From Clostridiales bacterium (GTDB lineage Bacteria; Bacillota; Clostridia; Oscillospirales; Acutalibacteraceae), in assembly GCA_012728445.1 (NCBI GenBank), contig JAAYFA010000248.1, forward strand, positions 1 through 16,135: 16,135 nucleotides of DNA, in the 5' to 3' direction. Within the stretch, counting starts at the first letter, position 1, and every line of letters starts with the position of its first letter. This document shows, in pieces, positions 5,772 through 13,163 of this stretch. The translations under genes were made by a program, and so were the position numbers. Under the pieces are notes generated by a model, which was given only the letters and a program-made list of their open reading frames with translations, searched no databases and had not been told where the DNA came from.

Positions 5772-6473
5772 ATGAAACGCGGAAAAAAATATAATGAAAA
5801 CGTTAAACTTGTTGATAGAGACAAGTTATATGACCCGGCGGAAGCCCTTGATACGGTCCTAAAGACCGGTACCGCCAACTTTGACGAAACGGTCGAACTG
5901 CATATCCGCCTGGGCGTTGACTCCCGCCATGCTGACCAACAGGTCCGCGGCGCGGTTGTCCTGCCAAACGGAACCGGTAAAAAAATCCGGATCGCCGTGT
6001 TCGCAAAAGACGATGACGCCAAAGCCGCTGAAGAAGCCGGTGCGGATATCGTTGGTGCGGAAGACTTAGTCGCCAGAATACAGGGCGAAGGATTCATGGA
6101 TTTCGATGTGGCTATCGCTGCGCCGAACATGATGGGCCTTGTAGGTCGTCTGGGCAAGGTGCTCGGCCCGCGCGGACTGATGCCAAGCCCAAAGGCAGGC
6201 ACGGTTACGCCGGATGTCGCCAAAGCTGTTCTTGAAGCAAAAGCAGGAAAGATTGAATATCGTCTCGATAAGGCCAACATTATTCACTGCCCTATCGGTA
6301 AGGTTTCTTTTGGCGCTGAAAAACTGGCCGAAAACTTCAACACACTTGTTGACGCAGTTATCAAAGCGAAACCTGCGGCCCTGAAAGGCCAATACATCCG
6401 CTCATGCACCGTCGTTTCCACCATGGGCCCCGGCGTACGTATTAACCCGGGGAAACTGACGGTTATCGCATAG
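5772..6473 (+). CDS. rplA: 50S ribosomal protein L1
   Basis: L1 is part of the mobile stalk near the ribosomal E site and is commonly an autorepressor of its own operon. The protein is 233 residues, a normal length. Recognisable parts are VELHIRLGVDSRHADQQVRG, VVLPNGTGK near the N-terminus, the central MGLVGRLGKVLGPRGLMPSPK signature, and the C-terminal IRSCTVVSTMGPGVRIN. ATG at 5772 is chosen because GGAGG (5759-5763) lies correctly before it. A TTG at 5757 in the same frame overlaps that ribosome site and is rejected. The gene is preceded by a compact L1-type operator. Confidence 0.98.
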   Translation: MKRGKKYNENVKLVDRDKLYDPAEALDTVLKTGTANFDETVELHIRLGVDSRHADQQVRGAVVLPNGTGKKIRIAVFAKDDDAKAAEEAGADIVGAEDLVARIQGEGFMDFDVAIAAPNMMGLVGRLGKVLGPRGLMPSPKAGTVTPDVAKAVLEAKAGKIEYRLDKANIIHCPIGKVSFGAEKLAENFNTLVDAVIKAKPAALKGQYIRSCTVVSTMGPGVRINPGKLTVIA

Positions 6474-6499
6474 ATAATCTACCACAAACAAATTTGTGC

Positions 6500-6531
6500 T
6501 TGACACGGCAAATCGGCTGTGTTAGTATAAT
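6500..6531 (+). promoter_or_regulatory. Promoter of the rplJ-rplL unit
   Basis: A perfect TTGACA at 6500-6505 is followed by TAGTAT at a 17-bp spacing (6523-6528), or TATAAT at 20 bp (6526-6531). It lies just before the L10 leader, which shows that rplJL can be transcribed separately from rplKA. Confidence 0.75.
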
Positions 6532-6539
6532 AAAGCTGT

Positions 6540-6677
6540 TCTGACCAAAGACAGCAGGTGCATTGTAAAATGCGTAAAGGGTAACCGCCTGCCGAGGAAA
6601 GGAGCATACAAAGCGTTCTACGCCAATCTGTATGTTACGCCCTTCCCGCGGTCAAGCAGGAAGGGCTATTATTTTTT
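6540..6677 (+). ncRNA. Ribosomal protein L10 leader
   Basis: The leader contains the words typical of the L10 leader RNA that binds the L10(L12)4 complex: AGACAGCAGGTGC, then GGTAACCGCCTGCCGAGG and AAAGGAGC. GCAGG and CCTGC pair to form the core. It ends in a terminator hairpin, GCCCTTCC (6639-6646) with GGAAGGGC (6659-6666), followed by TATTATTTTTT (6667-6677), just before the rplJ ribosome site. Excess L10-L12 would favour termination. Boundaries are approximate. Confidence 0.88.
6639..6677 (+). terminator. Attenuator hairpin of the L10 leader
   Basis: An 8-bp perfect stem (6639-6646 with 6659-6666), a 12-nt loop and a U-rich tail to 6677, ending 1 nt before the GGAGG of rplJ. Confidence 0.85.
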
Positions 6678-6689
6678 GGAGGTGAATTC

Positions 6690-7199
6690 ATGCCAAGTGA
6701 AAAAGTACTAGAAAGAAAAAAACAAGTTGTTACCGAACTGACCGATATTCTGAACGGTTCCTGTGCCGGTGTGCTTGTTGATTACAAAGGCATCAACGTT
6801 GTCGATGACACCAAACTCCGCACAGACCTGCGCGAAGCCGGTATCAAGTATGAAGTTGTCAAAAACACCCTGTTGAGCCTCGCAGTCAAAGAAGCTAAAC
6901 TTGAAGAACTGGAATCCGTACTAACCGGCACAACGGCCATTGCGACGAGCAAAGACGATTATGTCGCGGCAGCACGCATCCTTTCCAAGTTTGCGCAAAC
7001 ACACAAAAACTTCACCCTTAAGAGTGGCTTTGTTGATGGCAAGGTCATCAGCATCGAAGCGTTAAGCCGCCTCGCAAAACTTCCCTCGCGCGAAATCCTG
7101 CTTGCAAGCGTATGCAATGTGTTCAACGCACCTATCGCAGCGTTTGCTCGTGGCATCCAGGCTATTGTGGATAAAGACAATGAGCCGGCATCCGCATAA
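6690..7199 (+). CDS. rplJ: 50S ribosomal protein L10
   Basis: L10 anchors the L7/L12 stalk dimers to the ribosome. The 169-residue protein has the N-terminal rRNA-binding domain (VLERKKQVVTELTDILNGS; DYKGINVVDDTKLRTDLREA; YEVVKNTLLSLAVKE) and a C-terminal helix (about 140-165, FNAPIAAFARGIQAIVDKD) that carries L7/L12. Length and sequence are ordinary. GGAGGTG lies 6 nt before the ATG. The gene is controlled by its own promoter and the L10 leader, and is followed by rplL 37 nt later. Confidence 0.98.
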   Translation: MPSEKVLERKKQVVTELTDILNGSCAGVLVDYKGINVVDDTKLRTDLREAGIKYEVVKNTLLSLAVKEAKLEELESVLTGTTAIATSKDDYVAAARILSKFAQTHKNFTLKSGFVDGKVISIEALSRLAKLPSREILLASVCNVFNAPIAAFARGIQAIVDKDNEPASA

Positions 7200-7236
7200 A
7201 AAACATAAATTTATAATTTAATTTGGAGGTAAAAAA

Positions 7237-7614
7237 ATGGCTTCAGACAAAATCAATGCAATTATCGAAGAAATTAAAGTTCTCACGGTTCTCGAGCTTT
7301 CCGAACTTGTTTCGGCAGTAGAGGAAACATTCGGTGTTTCGGCCGCCGCGGCAGTTGCCGTTGCAGGCCCTGCTGATAGCGAAGCTGCAGAAGTCGAAGA
7401 GCAATCCGAGTTTGATGTTATCCTCACCGAAATCGGTGCGGAAAAAATCAAGGTCATCAAGACTGTGCGTGAACTCACAGGTCTTGGTCTTGCAGACGCA
7501 AAGGCAGTCGTTGACGGTTGCCCCAAAGCTGTTAAAGAGCAAGTATCAAAAGAAGACGCCGAAGCGGCAAAAGCCAAGCTTGAAGAAGCCGGCGCAAAGG
7601 TTGAACTTAAGTAA
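7237..7614 (+). CDS. rplL: 50S ribosomal protein L7/L12
   Basis: The stalk protein that recruits and stimulates translational GTPases. The 125-residue protein has an N-terminal dimerisation domain (about 1-33), an Ala/Gly/Glu-rich hinge (about 34-55, AAAAVAVAGPADSEAAE) and the globular C-terminal domain (EFDVILTEIGAEKIKVIKTVRELTGLGL, then DAKAVVDGCPKAVKE). GGAGG is 7 nt before the ATG. Unlike most Firmicutes, where rpoB and rpoC follow, this gene ends at an intrinsic terminator and is followed by an unrelated secreted protein. Confidence 0.98.
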   Translation: MASDKINAIIEEIKVLTVLELSELVSAVEETFGVSAAAAVAVAGPADSEAAEVEEQSEFDVILTEIGAEKIKVIKTVRELTGLGLADAKAVVDGCPKAVKEQVSKEDAEAAKAKLEEAGAKVELK

Positions 7615-7636
7615 TTTTACTTTTTTGTTCATTGAG

Positions 7637-7668
7637 TCCCCTGCCATGAATTGGCGGGGGATTTTTTT
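7637..7668 (+). terminator. Intrinsic terminator of the r-protein unit
   Basis: TCCCCTGCC (7637-7645) pairs with GGCGGGGGA (7653-7661), one T-G wobble, 7-nt loop, then seven T (7662-7668). It lies 22 nt after the rplL stop. Confidence 0.95.
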
Positions 7669-7676
7669 GCTTTTTA

Positions 7677-7705
7677 TTGCATTTTCGAGCCGGAGGGGCT
7701 ATAGT
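7677..7705 (+). promoter_or_regulatory. Possible promoter of the PHP-domain gene
   Basis: TTGCAT (7677-7682), a 17-bp spacer and TATAGT (7700-7705), lying between the rplL terminator and the TTG start at 7736. The -35 is poor. Confidence 0.35.
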
Positions 7706-7735
7706 AATAGCATCATACAAAGGAGGTTTGACAAG

Positions 7736-9088
7736 TTGAAAATTAATTTTAAAAAGTTGCTTGCCCTTACTCTTTGCATAAGCTTGATCCTTTCTGCAGG
7801 GCTTTTGGGTGCAGGCGCCGCCCCCGACGCCGCTACCGCACATGATTACACCATTATCAGCCCCTACGAAGATGTCAATTGGGGCACATGGAAGACTTTA
7901 AAGGCCGCCCTTCACACCCATACCATCGCAAGCGACGGGGAACCCAATATTGATGAATCGGTGGAAATGCATTACGCCCTGGATTTTGACATCTTGGCTA
8001 TCACCGACCACATGATAAACGCCGTGCCATGGAACGAAGTACCAAAAACCGTGCCGATTATGACACTCCTCAAAAAAGACAGAAACCAAGGCAAAGAACT
8101 CTCCCCCCTCACGGATGAGCGGTATCAGGAAATTTTGACAGGTGTTGGCAGAGATGGGCGCGGTATGCTCGATGTTCCGCTTGGTAACGAGCTCAACGGC
8201 GCTGTCCCGCGTGATACGCACATTAACAGTCTTTTTGCTGAATACGGTCAGGGCCTAATCGGTGTTTCCGGGGACTATGAAACGCCCGCGAGAGAAGTAG
8301 AAAAACTAGGCGGCATTACGTTCCTCAACCACCTTGGTAATTTTACTCAGGCGTGGGACAACAGCGACCCGAATATTTCAAGACAGCCAAAATACGTCAA
8401 TAAATTTGCCCGCATTTTTTTGGATTACCCCAGCTGTGTTGCGATGGACATTAACTCAGGTACAGATGCGCACACCGGATATGACAGAATTTTATGGGAC
8501 GAAGTGTTGATGAAAACAATCCCAAACGGCAGAAATGTTTCCTGCATTACCTTTAGCGATTCCCATGGGCTAGACCAAGACGACCGCGCTTTTACCGTCA
8601 TGATGCAACCCGAAAATACGGTTGCGGCACTCAAAACGTGTTTGAAGACCGGCGCGTATTTCGGTGTCAGCCGCCATGCGATGGTCGAACTTGGGGAAAA
8701 TTTTGAAGGCATCGGTCCGACCCCGATTGTCACACACATTGCCGTTGACCAAACCGCCGACAAAATCACGCTCACAGGTGCCAATTACGACGAAATCACC
8801 TGGGTTTCAAATGGCAAGATCATAGCCACGGGTGCGAGCCTTGATTTAGACGACCATGTCGATTTGGGCTGCTATGTGAGAGCGTATCTGACGGGACCGG
8901 GTGGCATTTGTTACACACAAGCCTTTGTGATTACCGCACCGGACATTGACTGGGGTACGCCTTATGTCCCCGGTGTAACACTGGATTATTCTTACTTTTT
9001 ACGGGTACTGCAAACCCTTCTTGACAAATATGTTTTGCAACACAGTTTTGTGTTCAAACTTACTCGACGTTTATTGGTAGGCATTTAA
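7736..9088 (+). CDS. Secreted PHP-domain metal-dependent phosphoesterase-like protein
   Basis: A 450-residue protein with an N-terminal signal peptide (MKINFKKLL, hydrophobic to about residue 23, then AGAAPDAATA as the likely cleavage zone). The mature part has PHP-family metal ligands in order: HTHT at 60-63, Asp67, TDH at 90-92, GNE at 150-152, NHLG at 198-201 and SDSH at 274-277. This arrangement predicts a divalent-metal hydrolase acting outside the membrane. The substrate is unknown. A C-terminal region (about 330-402) looks like the beta-sandwich often found after such PHP domains. Residues 405-450 form a short amphipathic tail without clear family match. The start is TTG with AGGAGG 8 nt upstream. 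An upstream in-frame extension through rplL is not coding. It is a single-gene unit between two terminators, and its TAA stop abuts hairpin repeat copy 2. Confidence 0.87.
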   Translation: MKINFKKLLALTLCISLILSAGLLGAGAAPDAATAHDYTIISPYEDVNWGTWKTLKAALHTHTIASDGEPNIDESVEMHYALDFDILAITDHMINAVPWNEVPKTVPIMTLLKKDRNQGKELSPLTDERYQEILTGVGRDGRGMLDVPLGNELNGAVPRDTHINSLFAEYGQGLIGVSGDYETPAREVEKLGGITFLNHLGNFTQAWDNSDPNISRQPKYVNKFARIFLDYPSCVAMDINSGTDAHTGYDRILWDEVLMKTIPNGRNVSCITFSDSHGLDQDDRAFTVMMQPENTVAALKTCLKTGAYFGVSRHAMVELGENFEGIGPTPIVTHIAVDQTADKITLTGANYDEITWVSNGKIIATGASLDLDDHVDLGCYVRAYLTGPGGICYTQAFVITAPDIDWGTPYVPGVTLDYSYFLRVLQTLLDKYVLQHSFVFKLTRRLLVGI

Positions 9089-9189
9089 TACTAATCCCTC
9101 ATTAAAACCTAACTCAAAATTCGGCACAAAACCCATAAATCAAAGGTTTTTGCTTGAATTTTGAAAGGTTTTATAATTGGGATTAGTAT
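9088..9189 (+). repeat. Hairpin repeat element, copy 2 (full length, most regular)
   Basis: Perfect 11-bp inverted termini, ATACTAATCCC (9088-9098) and GGGATTAGTAT (9179-9189). Inner arms are AAAACCT/AGGTTTT, CAAAATTC/GAATTTTG and GCACAAAACC/GGTTTTTGC, with an apical loop of the form CATAAATCAAA. Compared with copy 1, the terminal G-C pair has become A-T on both sides, and TAAAAAC/GTTTTTA has become CAAAATTC/GAATTTTG. Pairing is therefore kept while sequence changes. The stretch from CCCATAAAT through GGTTTTTGCTT is nearly identical in both. The element fills the space between the PHP gene stop and its terminator. Confidence 0.82.
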
Positions 9190-9214
9190 AATAAGTAAAA
9201 TAAGAAAAACATTG

Positions 9215-9255
9215 AACAAGAGACCGTTTCATGGGAGACGGTTTCTTGTTTTCTT
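9215..9255 (+). terminator. Intrinsic terminator after the PHP gene
   Basis: AACAAGAGACCGT (9215-9227) pairs with ACGGTTTCTTGTT (9238-9250) with one G-T wobble. TTC/GAG can extend the stem inward to a 4-nt loop. TTTTCTTCT follows. Confidence 0.9.
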
Positions 9256-9347
9256 CTGCCATCCGGCGTTTCCCACAAAAGTATATTTTTTCAATTTTCA
9301 AATATCGACTATACAATTGGACATTATGATGTATAATGAGATACTAA

Positions 9348-9363
9348 ATTGTTACATTGTTAC
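9348..9363 (+). repeat. 8-bp direct repeat in the helicase leader
   Basis: ATTGTTAC occurs twice in tandem (9348-9355 and 9356-9363), just downstream of a TATAAT at 9332-9337. It could be an operator or a chance repeat in AT-rich DNA. Confidence 0.4.
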
Positions 9364-9405
9364 ATAAATTCAAAAAACGTAACCGAACTAAAGAAATGAG
9401 AGAAT

Positions 9406-11067
9406 ATGGATCAAATTAAGTTTACAAGTATTGCGCTTTCGGATGAATTGAAGCGCGCGGTTGCCGACATGGGCTATGACGAAGCAACTTTAATTCAGTC
9501 GCAAAGCATCCCACTTATTCTGGAGGGGCACGACATCATTGGCCGCAGCCAAACAGGAAGCGGCAAAACGGCCGCTTTTGGCTTGCCCGCTATTGAAATG
9601 TTGGACATGGACCTCCCCCCTAAAACGGTACAAGTGCTGGTTTTGTGCCCGACGCGCGAGCTTGCCATGCAAGGCTCAAACGAAATCAAAAAGTTTGCGA
9701 AGTATACGAAAGGAATAAACGTTGTTCCCATATACGGCGGTGAGCATATAGGCGTTCAGCTGCGCAGCCTGAGACAAGGGTGCCAGATTGTGGTCGGCAC
9801 ACCGGGCAGAGTCATGGACCATATGCGCAGAAAAACGCTCAACCTCGAGAATGTGAAAATGGTCGTTCTCGACGAAGCGGACGAAATGCTGAACATGGGT
9901 TTTGTGGAAGATATTGAAACGATCCTGTCCGAAACGCCGGAAGACCGCCAAACAGTCCTCTTTTCGGCAACCATGCCGGCATCCGTCATGGCCATCACCA
10001 AAAAGTTTCAAAAGAGCCCCAAAATAGTTGAGATAGATCAGAAACAAAAGACTGTTTCCACCACCGAACAATACTTTTTCAACACCCCAAGGGGACAGAA
10101 AACTGCGGCGCTCCGCCGATTACTGGAATACTATAAACCCAGCTCTTCCATTATTTTTTGCAACACAAAATTGATGGTCGATGAACTGATTTTAGAACTG
10201 AAAAAATTCGGTTACCATGCGCAGGGTTTGCACGGAGATATGCGGCAATCAGCCCGTACGCAGGTAATGAACCAATTCAAAATAGGTCTGTTTGACATCC
10301 TCGTAGCGACAGATGTGGCTGCGCGCGGCATTGATGTGGACGACATTAAAATTGTATTTAACTACGACTTGCCCATGGATGACGAATACTATGTCCACCG
10401 TATCGGCCGCACAGGGCGTGCGGGTAAAGTAGGCAAGGCGTTCACCCTCATTCAAGGGAACAGACAGTTGGCCCAGCTCAGGAACACCATGCGCTACACC
10501 AAATGTGAAATCGTGCAAAAACCGCTGCCCACTCTCGCAGAGTTAAAAGACCGGGAAATGAGCGAGTTGCACGGTGAGATCTCCGCATTTATGAGCGGAA
10601 ACGACTACGCCCGGTACCTTTCGTCAGTTGAAAAACTGATGGGCGAAGAGTACACCGCAGCCGATATCGCAGCTGCGATGATCGCAATGGCCGTTAAAAA
10701 AGAAGTTCAGGCCGATGATATCCCAGAGAACTTCAATGATTTTGCACTCAAAGAAGAAGCCTTCGGCAGGCAGCGCCGCAGCACCGGAAGACCCGGGCAA
10801 AAGAGCCTGTCTCCCCTTATAAAGAGAACCTATAATGACGAAAACATGACCGGCGTGCGGATTTCCATCGGCAGAAGAGACCGGATTACACCCAACCATA
10901 TTTTGGGCGCAGCCGCCGGTGAAACGGGGCTACCGGGCAAAGTTTTTGGTGCCATCAACATACAGGACACCTACACCATTATCGATGTCCCCAAAGAGCA
11001 CAAAAAAACAGTGGTGCAAAAGCTGAACAAATCAAAGATAAACGGAAAAGTTATAACGGCTCAATAA
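9406..11067 (+). CDS. DEAD-box ATP-dependent RNA helicase (DeaD/DbpA-like C-terminus)
   Basis: A cytoplasmic ATP-dependent RNA-unwinding enzyme of 553 residues, the kind used in ribosome assembly, RNA decay and cold adaptation. The helicase core shows the Q motif (Gln31 region), SQTGSGKT (48-55), PTRELA (82-87), TPGR (132-135), DEAD (156-159) and SAT (187-189). It continues with IIFCNT, HGDMRQSART, VATDVAARGIDV and HRIGRTGRAG. The C-terminal 75 or so residues (GVRISIGRRDRITPNHILGAA to the end) resemble the DbpA/DeaD RNA-binding domain, which has an RRM-like fold. The ribosome site before the ATG is weak (GAGAG). The upstream region is AT-rich, with a TATAAT at 9332-9337 but no good -35. Single-gene unit, closed by the terminator at 11079-11112. 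Whether it is closer to CshA or DeaD is not resolved here. Confidence 0.96.
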   Translation: MDQIKFTSIALSDELKRAVADMGYDEATLIQSQSIPLILEGHDIIGRSQTGSGKTAAFGLPAIEMLDMDLPPKTVQVLVLCPTRELAMQGSNEIKKFAKYTKGINVVPIYGGEHIGVQLRSLRQGCQIVVGTPGRVMDHMRRKTLNLENVKMVVLDEADEMLNMGFVEDIETILSETPEDRQTVLFSATMPASVMAITKKFQKSPKIVEIDQKQKTVSTTEQYFFNTPRGQKTAALRRLLEYYKPSSSIIFCNTKLMVDELILELKKFGYHAQGLHGDMRQSARTQVMNQFKIGLFDILVATDVAARGIDVDDIKIVFNYDLPMDDEYYVHRIGRTGRAGKVGKAFTLIQGNRQLAQLRNTMRYTKCEIVQKPLPTLAELKDREMSELHGEISAFMSGNDYARYLSSVEKLMGEEYTAADIAAAMIAMAVKKEVQADDIPENFNDFALKEEAFGRQRRSTGRPGQKSLSPLIKRTYNDENMTGVRISIGRRDRITPNHILGAAAGETGLPGKVFGAINIQDTYTIIDVPKEHKKTVVQKLNKSKINGKVITAQ

Positions 11068-11078
11068 AGCAATAACAC

Positions 11079-11112
11079 AACGAGGCAGCCCAAATTGGAC
11101 TGCCTCGTTTTA
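11079..11112. terminator. Bidirectional terminator between helicase and aminopeptidase genes
   Basis: Perfect 10-bp stem AACGAGGCAG (11079-11088) with CTGCCTCGTT (11100-11109), extended inside by CC/GG. T-rich on both outer sides. It serves the helicase from the left and the five-gene minus-strand operon from the right. Confidence 0.92.
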
Positions 11113-11124
11113 ATTCATTTTGTA

Positions 11125-12528
11125 TTAGCTAAGAGAAAACGCTCTAAAAGCTTTGTACGCCATATATAAGTCGAGCTTGGAAACAACCTCAAACGGAGAA
11201 TGCATCGAAAGCACCGCCACGCCGACATCTACCACGTCTACATCGAGATTTGCGACATATTGGGCTACCGTGCCGCCGCCGCCTTCGTCCACTTTGCCGA
11301 GCTCCCCTACTTGCCAGATGATACCGGCATCGTCAAATATTTTGCGGACTCGGCCCATAAACTCGGCGCTGGCGTCAGAGGTGCCGCTTTTACCGCGGGA
11401 GCCTGTATATTTGGTTACCACAATGCCCTTATTCAGGTAAGAGGCGTTCATTTTGTCGTGCACGGTGGGGAAGGTGGGGTCAAAGGCCGCGTTGACGTCT
11501 GCCGAGAGGCATTGTGACCGGCGCAGAACATCGCGTGCCTCCACACCTTGCTGCTTGGCGATGTCTTCAATAAAGTGCTTGAGATAGGCAGAGTTGAGCC
11601 CTGTATTGCCGTCACTGCCGGTCTCTTCTTTATCGGTCAAAACGGTCACAACGGTGTGCTCGGGCGCCTTGCACTCAAGTACCGCCATGAGTGAAGGGTA
11701 TGCGCAAACGCGGTCATCCTGCCCGTAGCCGCCTATCATACTACGGTCAAGTCCGATATCGGATGCGGCACATGCCGGCACCATCTCCAGCTCCGCGCTA
11801 AAGAAGTCTTCTTCCACCAAACCGTATTTTTCATTTAACAATTTTAATATATTGAGTTTGACAAGGTCACTGCCTTTGTCGCTACGGAACGGGCGGCTGC
11901 CGATTAAAACATTCAGCTCCTCCCCTTTTATGCCTTCGGAAAGGGTGCGCTTGGATTGTTCGGCGCCCAAATGCGGTAAGAGGTCGGTAATAACGAACTT
12001 TGGCTCATCCATTTTTTCACCGATTGTTATCTGCAGGGATTTGCCGTTTTTCAGCATGACAACGCCATGCATGGCTAGCGGAATCGCCGTCCATTGGTAT
12101 TTTTTAATCCCGCCGTAATAATGGGTTTTAAGTAGCGCAAGGTCGCTGTCTTCGTACAGCGGGTTGGGTTTTAAATCAATCCGCGGTGCGTCAATATGCG
12201 AAGCAACGATTTTAACCCCTTCGCTCAAACTCTTTTTGCCGAACACCGTCAAAATGATGGCCTTGTTGCGGTTCATGTAATAAACCTTATCGCCGGGCTT
12301 GTATGTTGCCGAGGCCTTGAATGGGACAAATCCGGCCTTTTTTGCGGCATTTTCCGCAAAGGTTGCTGCCTCTCGCTCGGTCTTGCAAAGCGTAATAAAA
12401 TCTTTATAGCCTTCGCAGAATGCATCCGCCTCGTTTATTTCGTCATCCTGCATCACCAATGCGACGTGTTTTTGGTCAAGACACAACTTTTCTTTTAAGA
12501 GGTCCGCTGCTGTTTTTTCTTCACACAT
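11125..12528 (-). CDS. M18-family aminopeptidase
   Basis: A zinc-dependent aminopeptidase (467 residues, normal for the bacterial M18 family) expected to release N-terminal residues from peptides in the cytoplasm; M18 members often prefer acidic or neutral residues. Metal ligand regions appear in order: VASHIDAPR (His111, Asp113), YGQDDRV (Asp271), DKEETGSDG (catalytic Glu301/Glu302), LSADVNAAF (Asp344) and LSMHSPFE (His443). The GKSGTSDASAEF segment near 379 is also typical. The ATG at 12528 follows AGGAGAG by 6-8 nt. It is last in the operon, 26 nt after coaE, and ends 13 nt from the terminator. Confidence 0.95.
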   Translation of the reverse strand: MCEEKTAADLLKEKLCLDQKHVALVMQDDEINEADAFCEGYKDFITLCKTEREAATFAENAAKKAGFVPFKASATYKPGDKVYYMNRNKAIILTVFGKKSLSEGVKIVASHIDAPRIDLKPNPLYEDSDLALLKTHYYGGIKKYQWTAIPLAMHGVVMLKNGKSLQITIGEKMDEPKFVITDLLPHLGAEQSKRTLSEGIKGEELNVLIGSRPFRSDKGSDLVKLNILKLLNEKYGLVEEDFFSAELEMVPACAASDIGLDRSMIGGYGQDDRVCAYPSLMAVLECKAPEHTVVTVLTDKEETGSDGNTGLNSAYLKHFIEDIAKQQGVEARDVLRRSQCLSADVNAAFDPTFPTVHDKMNASYLNKGIVVTKYTGSRGKSGTSDASAEFMGRVRKIFDDAGIIWQVGELGKVDEGGGGTVAQYVANLDVDVVDVGVAVLSMHSPFEVVSKLDLYMAYKAFRAFSLS

Positions 12529-12554
12529 AGTGTTCTCTCCTTACATCATTTACT

Positions 12555-13163
12555 TTATTCGTTTATGGTCTTTTCGATCAAGCGCATCAATTTTTCTGTC
12601 TCTTGTTTAACGATTGACGGCGGATGCGCTTGCAAAATAATATCTGCTTTTTCAAAATAATGCTTGTCAGGGGGCTGGGCTTTTATTCTTTTCATCGCCT
12701 CTGCCTCGCTAAGCCCATCACGCCGCATAATGCGTTCAAGGCGGATTTCGATGGGTGCCGTGACAACGGCAATGATATCGCACCGCTCGGCAAGCCCGCT
12801 TTCGAGCAGCACCGCGGCATCGATAACAACTGCTCGTGCCCCGCTTTTTTGTAATTCCTTAATCTTGTTTTCAATATTCACCGTAATGGCAGGGTGCGTT
12901 ATCGCATTGAGCTTTTTCGTGTTTGCTTTTGTCGCAAAGGCGCGTGACCCGAGCAGTCGGCGGTTAAGAGAACCGTCCTCACAAATAATATCCTGCCCGA
13001 ATGCGGCGGCCAGTTCCTGTAATACGAGTGAGCCGGCAACCGTTATCTCTCTTGCCGCCACATCACCGTCTATGACCGGTATGCCTTGCTCGGCAAGCAC
13101 ACCCGCAAGCGTACTTTTTCCGGCGCCCGTTTGACCGGTCAAACCGATAACCAAAAGTTTCAT
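12555..13163 (-). CDS. coaE: Dephospho-CoA kinase
   Basis: Catalyses the last step of coenzyme A synthesis, ATP-dependent phosphorylation of dephospho-CoA at the ribose 3'-hydroxyl. The 202-residue protein begins MKLLVIGLTGQTGAGKST with the Walker A loop at about 10-18. It then shows IDGDVAAREI (substrate-binding Asp), THPAI in the middle, and VIDAAVLLESG with VVTAPIEIRLERIMRRDGLS toward the end. Length fits the family (about 200). The ATG overlaps the upstream tsaC stop as ATGA, with GAGGTG upstream inside tsaC, indicating coupled translation. Confidence 0.96.
   Translation of the reverse strand: MKLLVIGLTGQTGAGKSTLAGVLAEQGIPVIDGDVAAREITVAGSLVLQELAAAFGQDIICEDGSLNRRLLGSRAFATKANTKKLNAITHPAITVNIENKIKELQKSGARAVVIDAAVLLESGLAERCDIIAVVTAPIEIRLERIMRRDGLSEAEAMKRIKAQPPDKHYFEKADIILQAHPPSIVKQETEKLMRLIEKTINE

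Noticed and set aside
5474..6280. 268-codon open frame on the minus strand across rplK and rplA
   Set aside because: It is antisense to two unmistakable ribosomal protein genes, has low-complexity Ser/Ala/Pro composition and no ribosome site.
7334..7735. In-frame upstream extension of the PHP protein reaching into rplL
   Set aside because: It crosses the rplL coding region and its terminator. The TTG at 7736 has a good AGGAGG and opens a clear signal peptide.
7736..7777. Lipoprotein signal for the PHP protein, with Cys14 in LALTLC
   Set aside because: The cysteine lies inside the hydrophobic core and too early. The AGAAPDA region fits an ordinary signal peptidase I site better.
9045..9088. 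Truncation of the PHP protein by repeat copy 2
   Set aside because: Possible but not supported: the metal site and C-terminal beta region are complete, and at least mnmA, also next to a repeat, is clearly not truncated.
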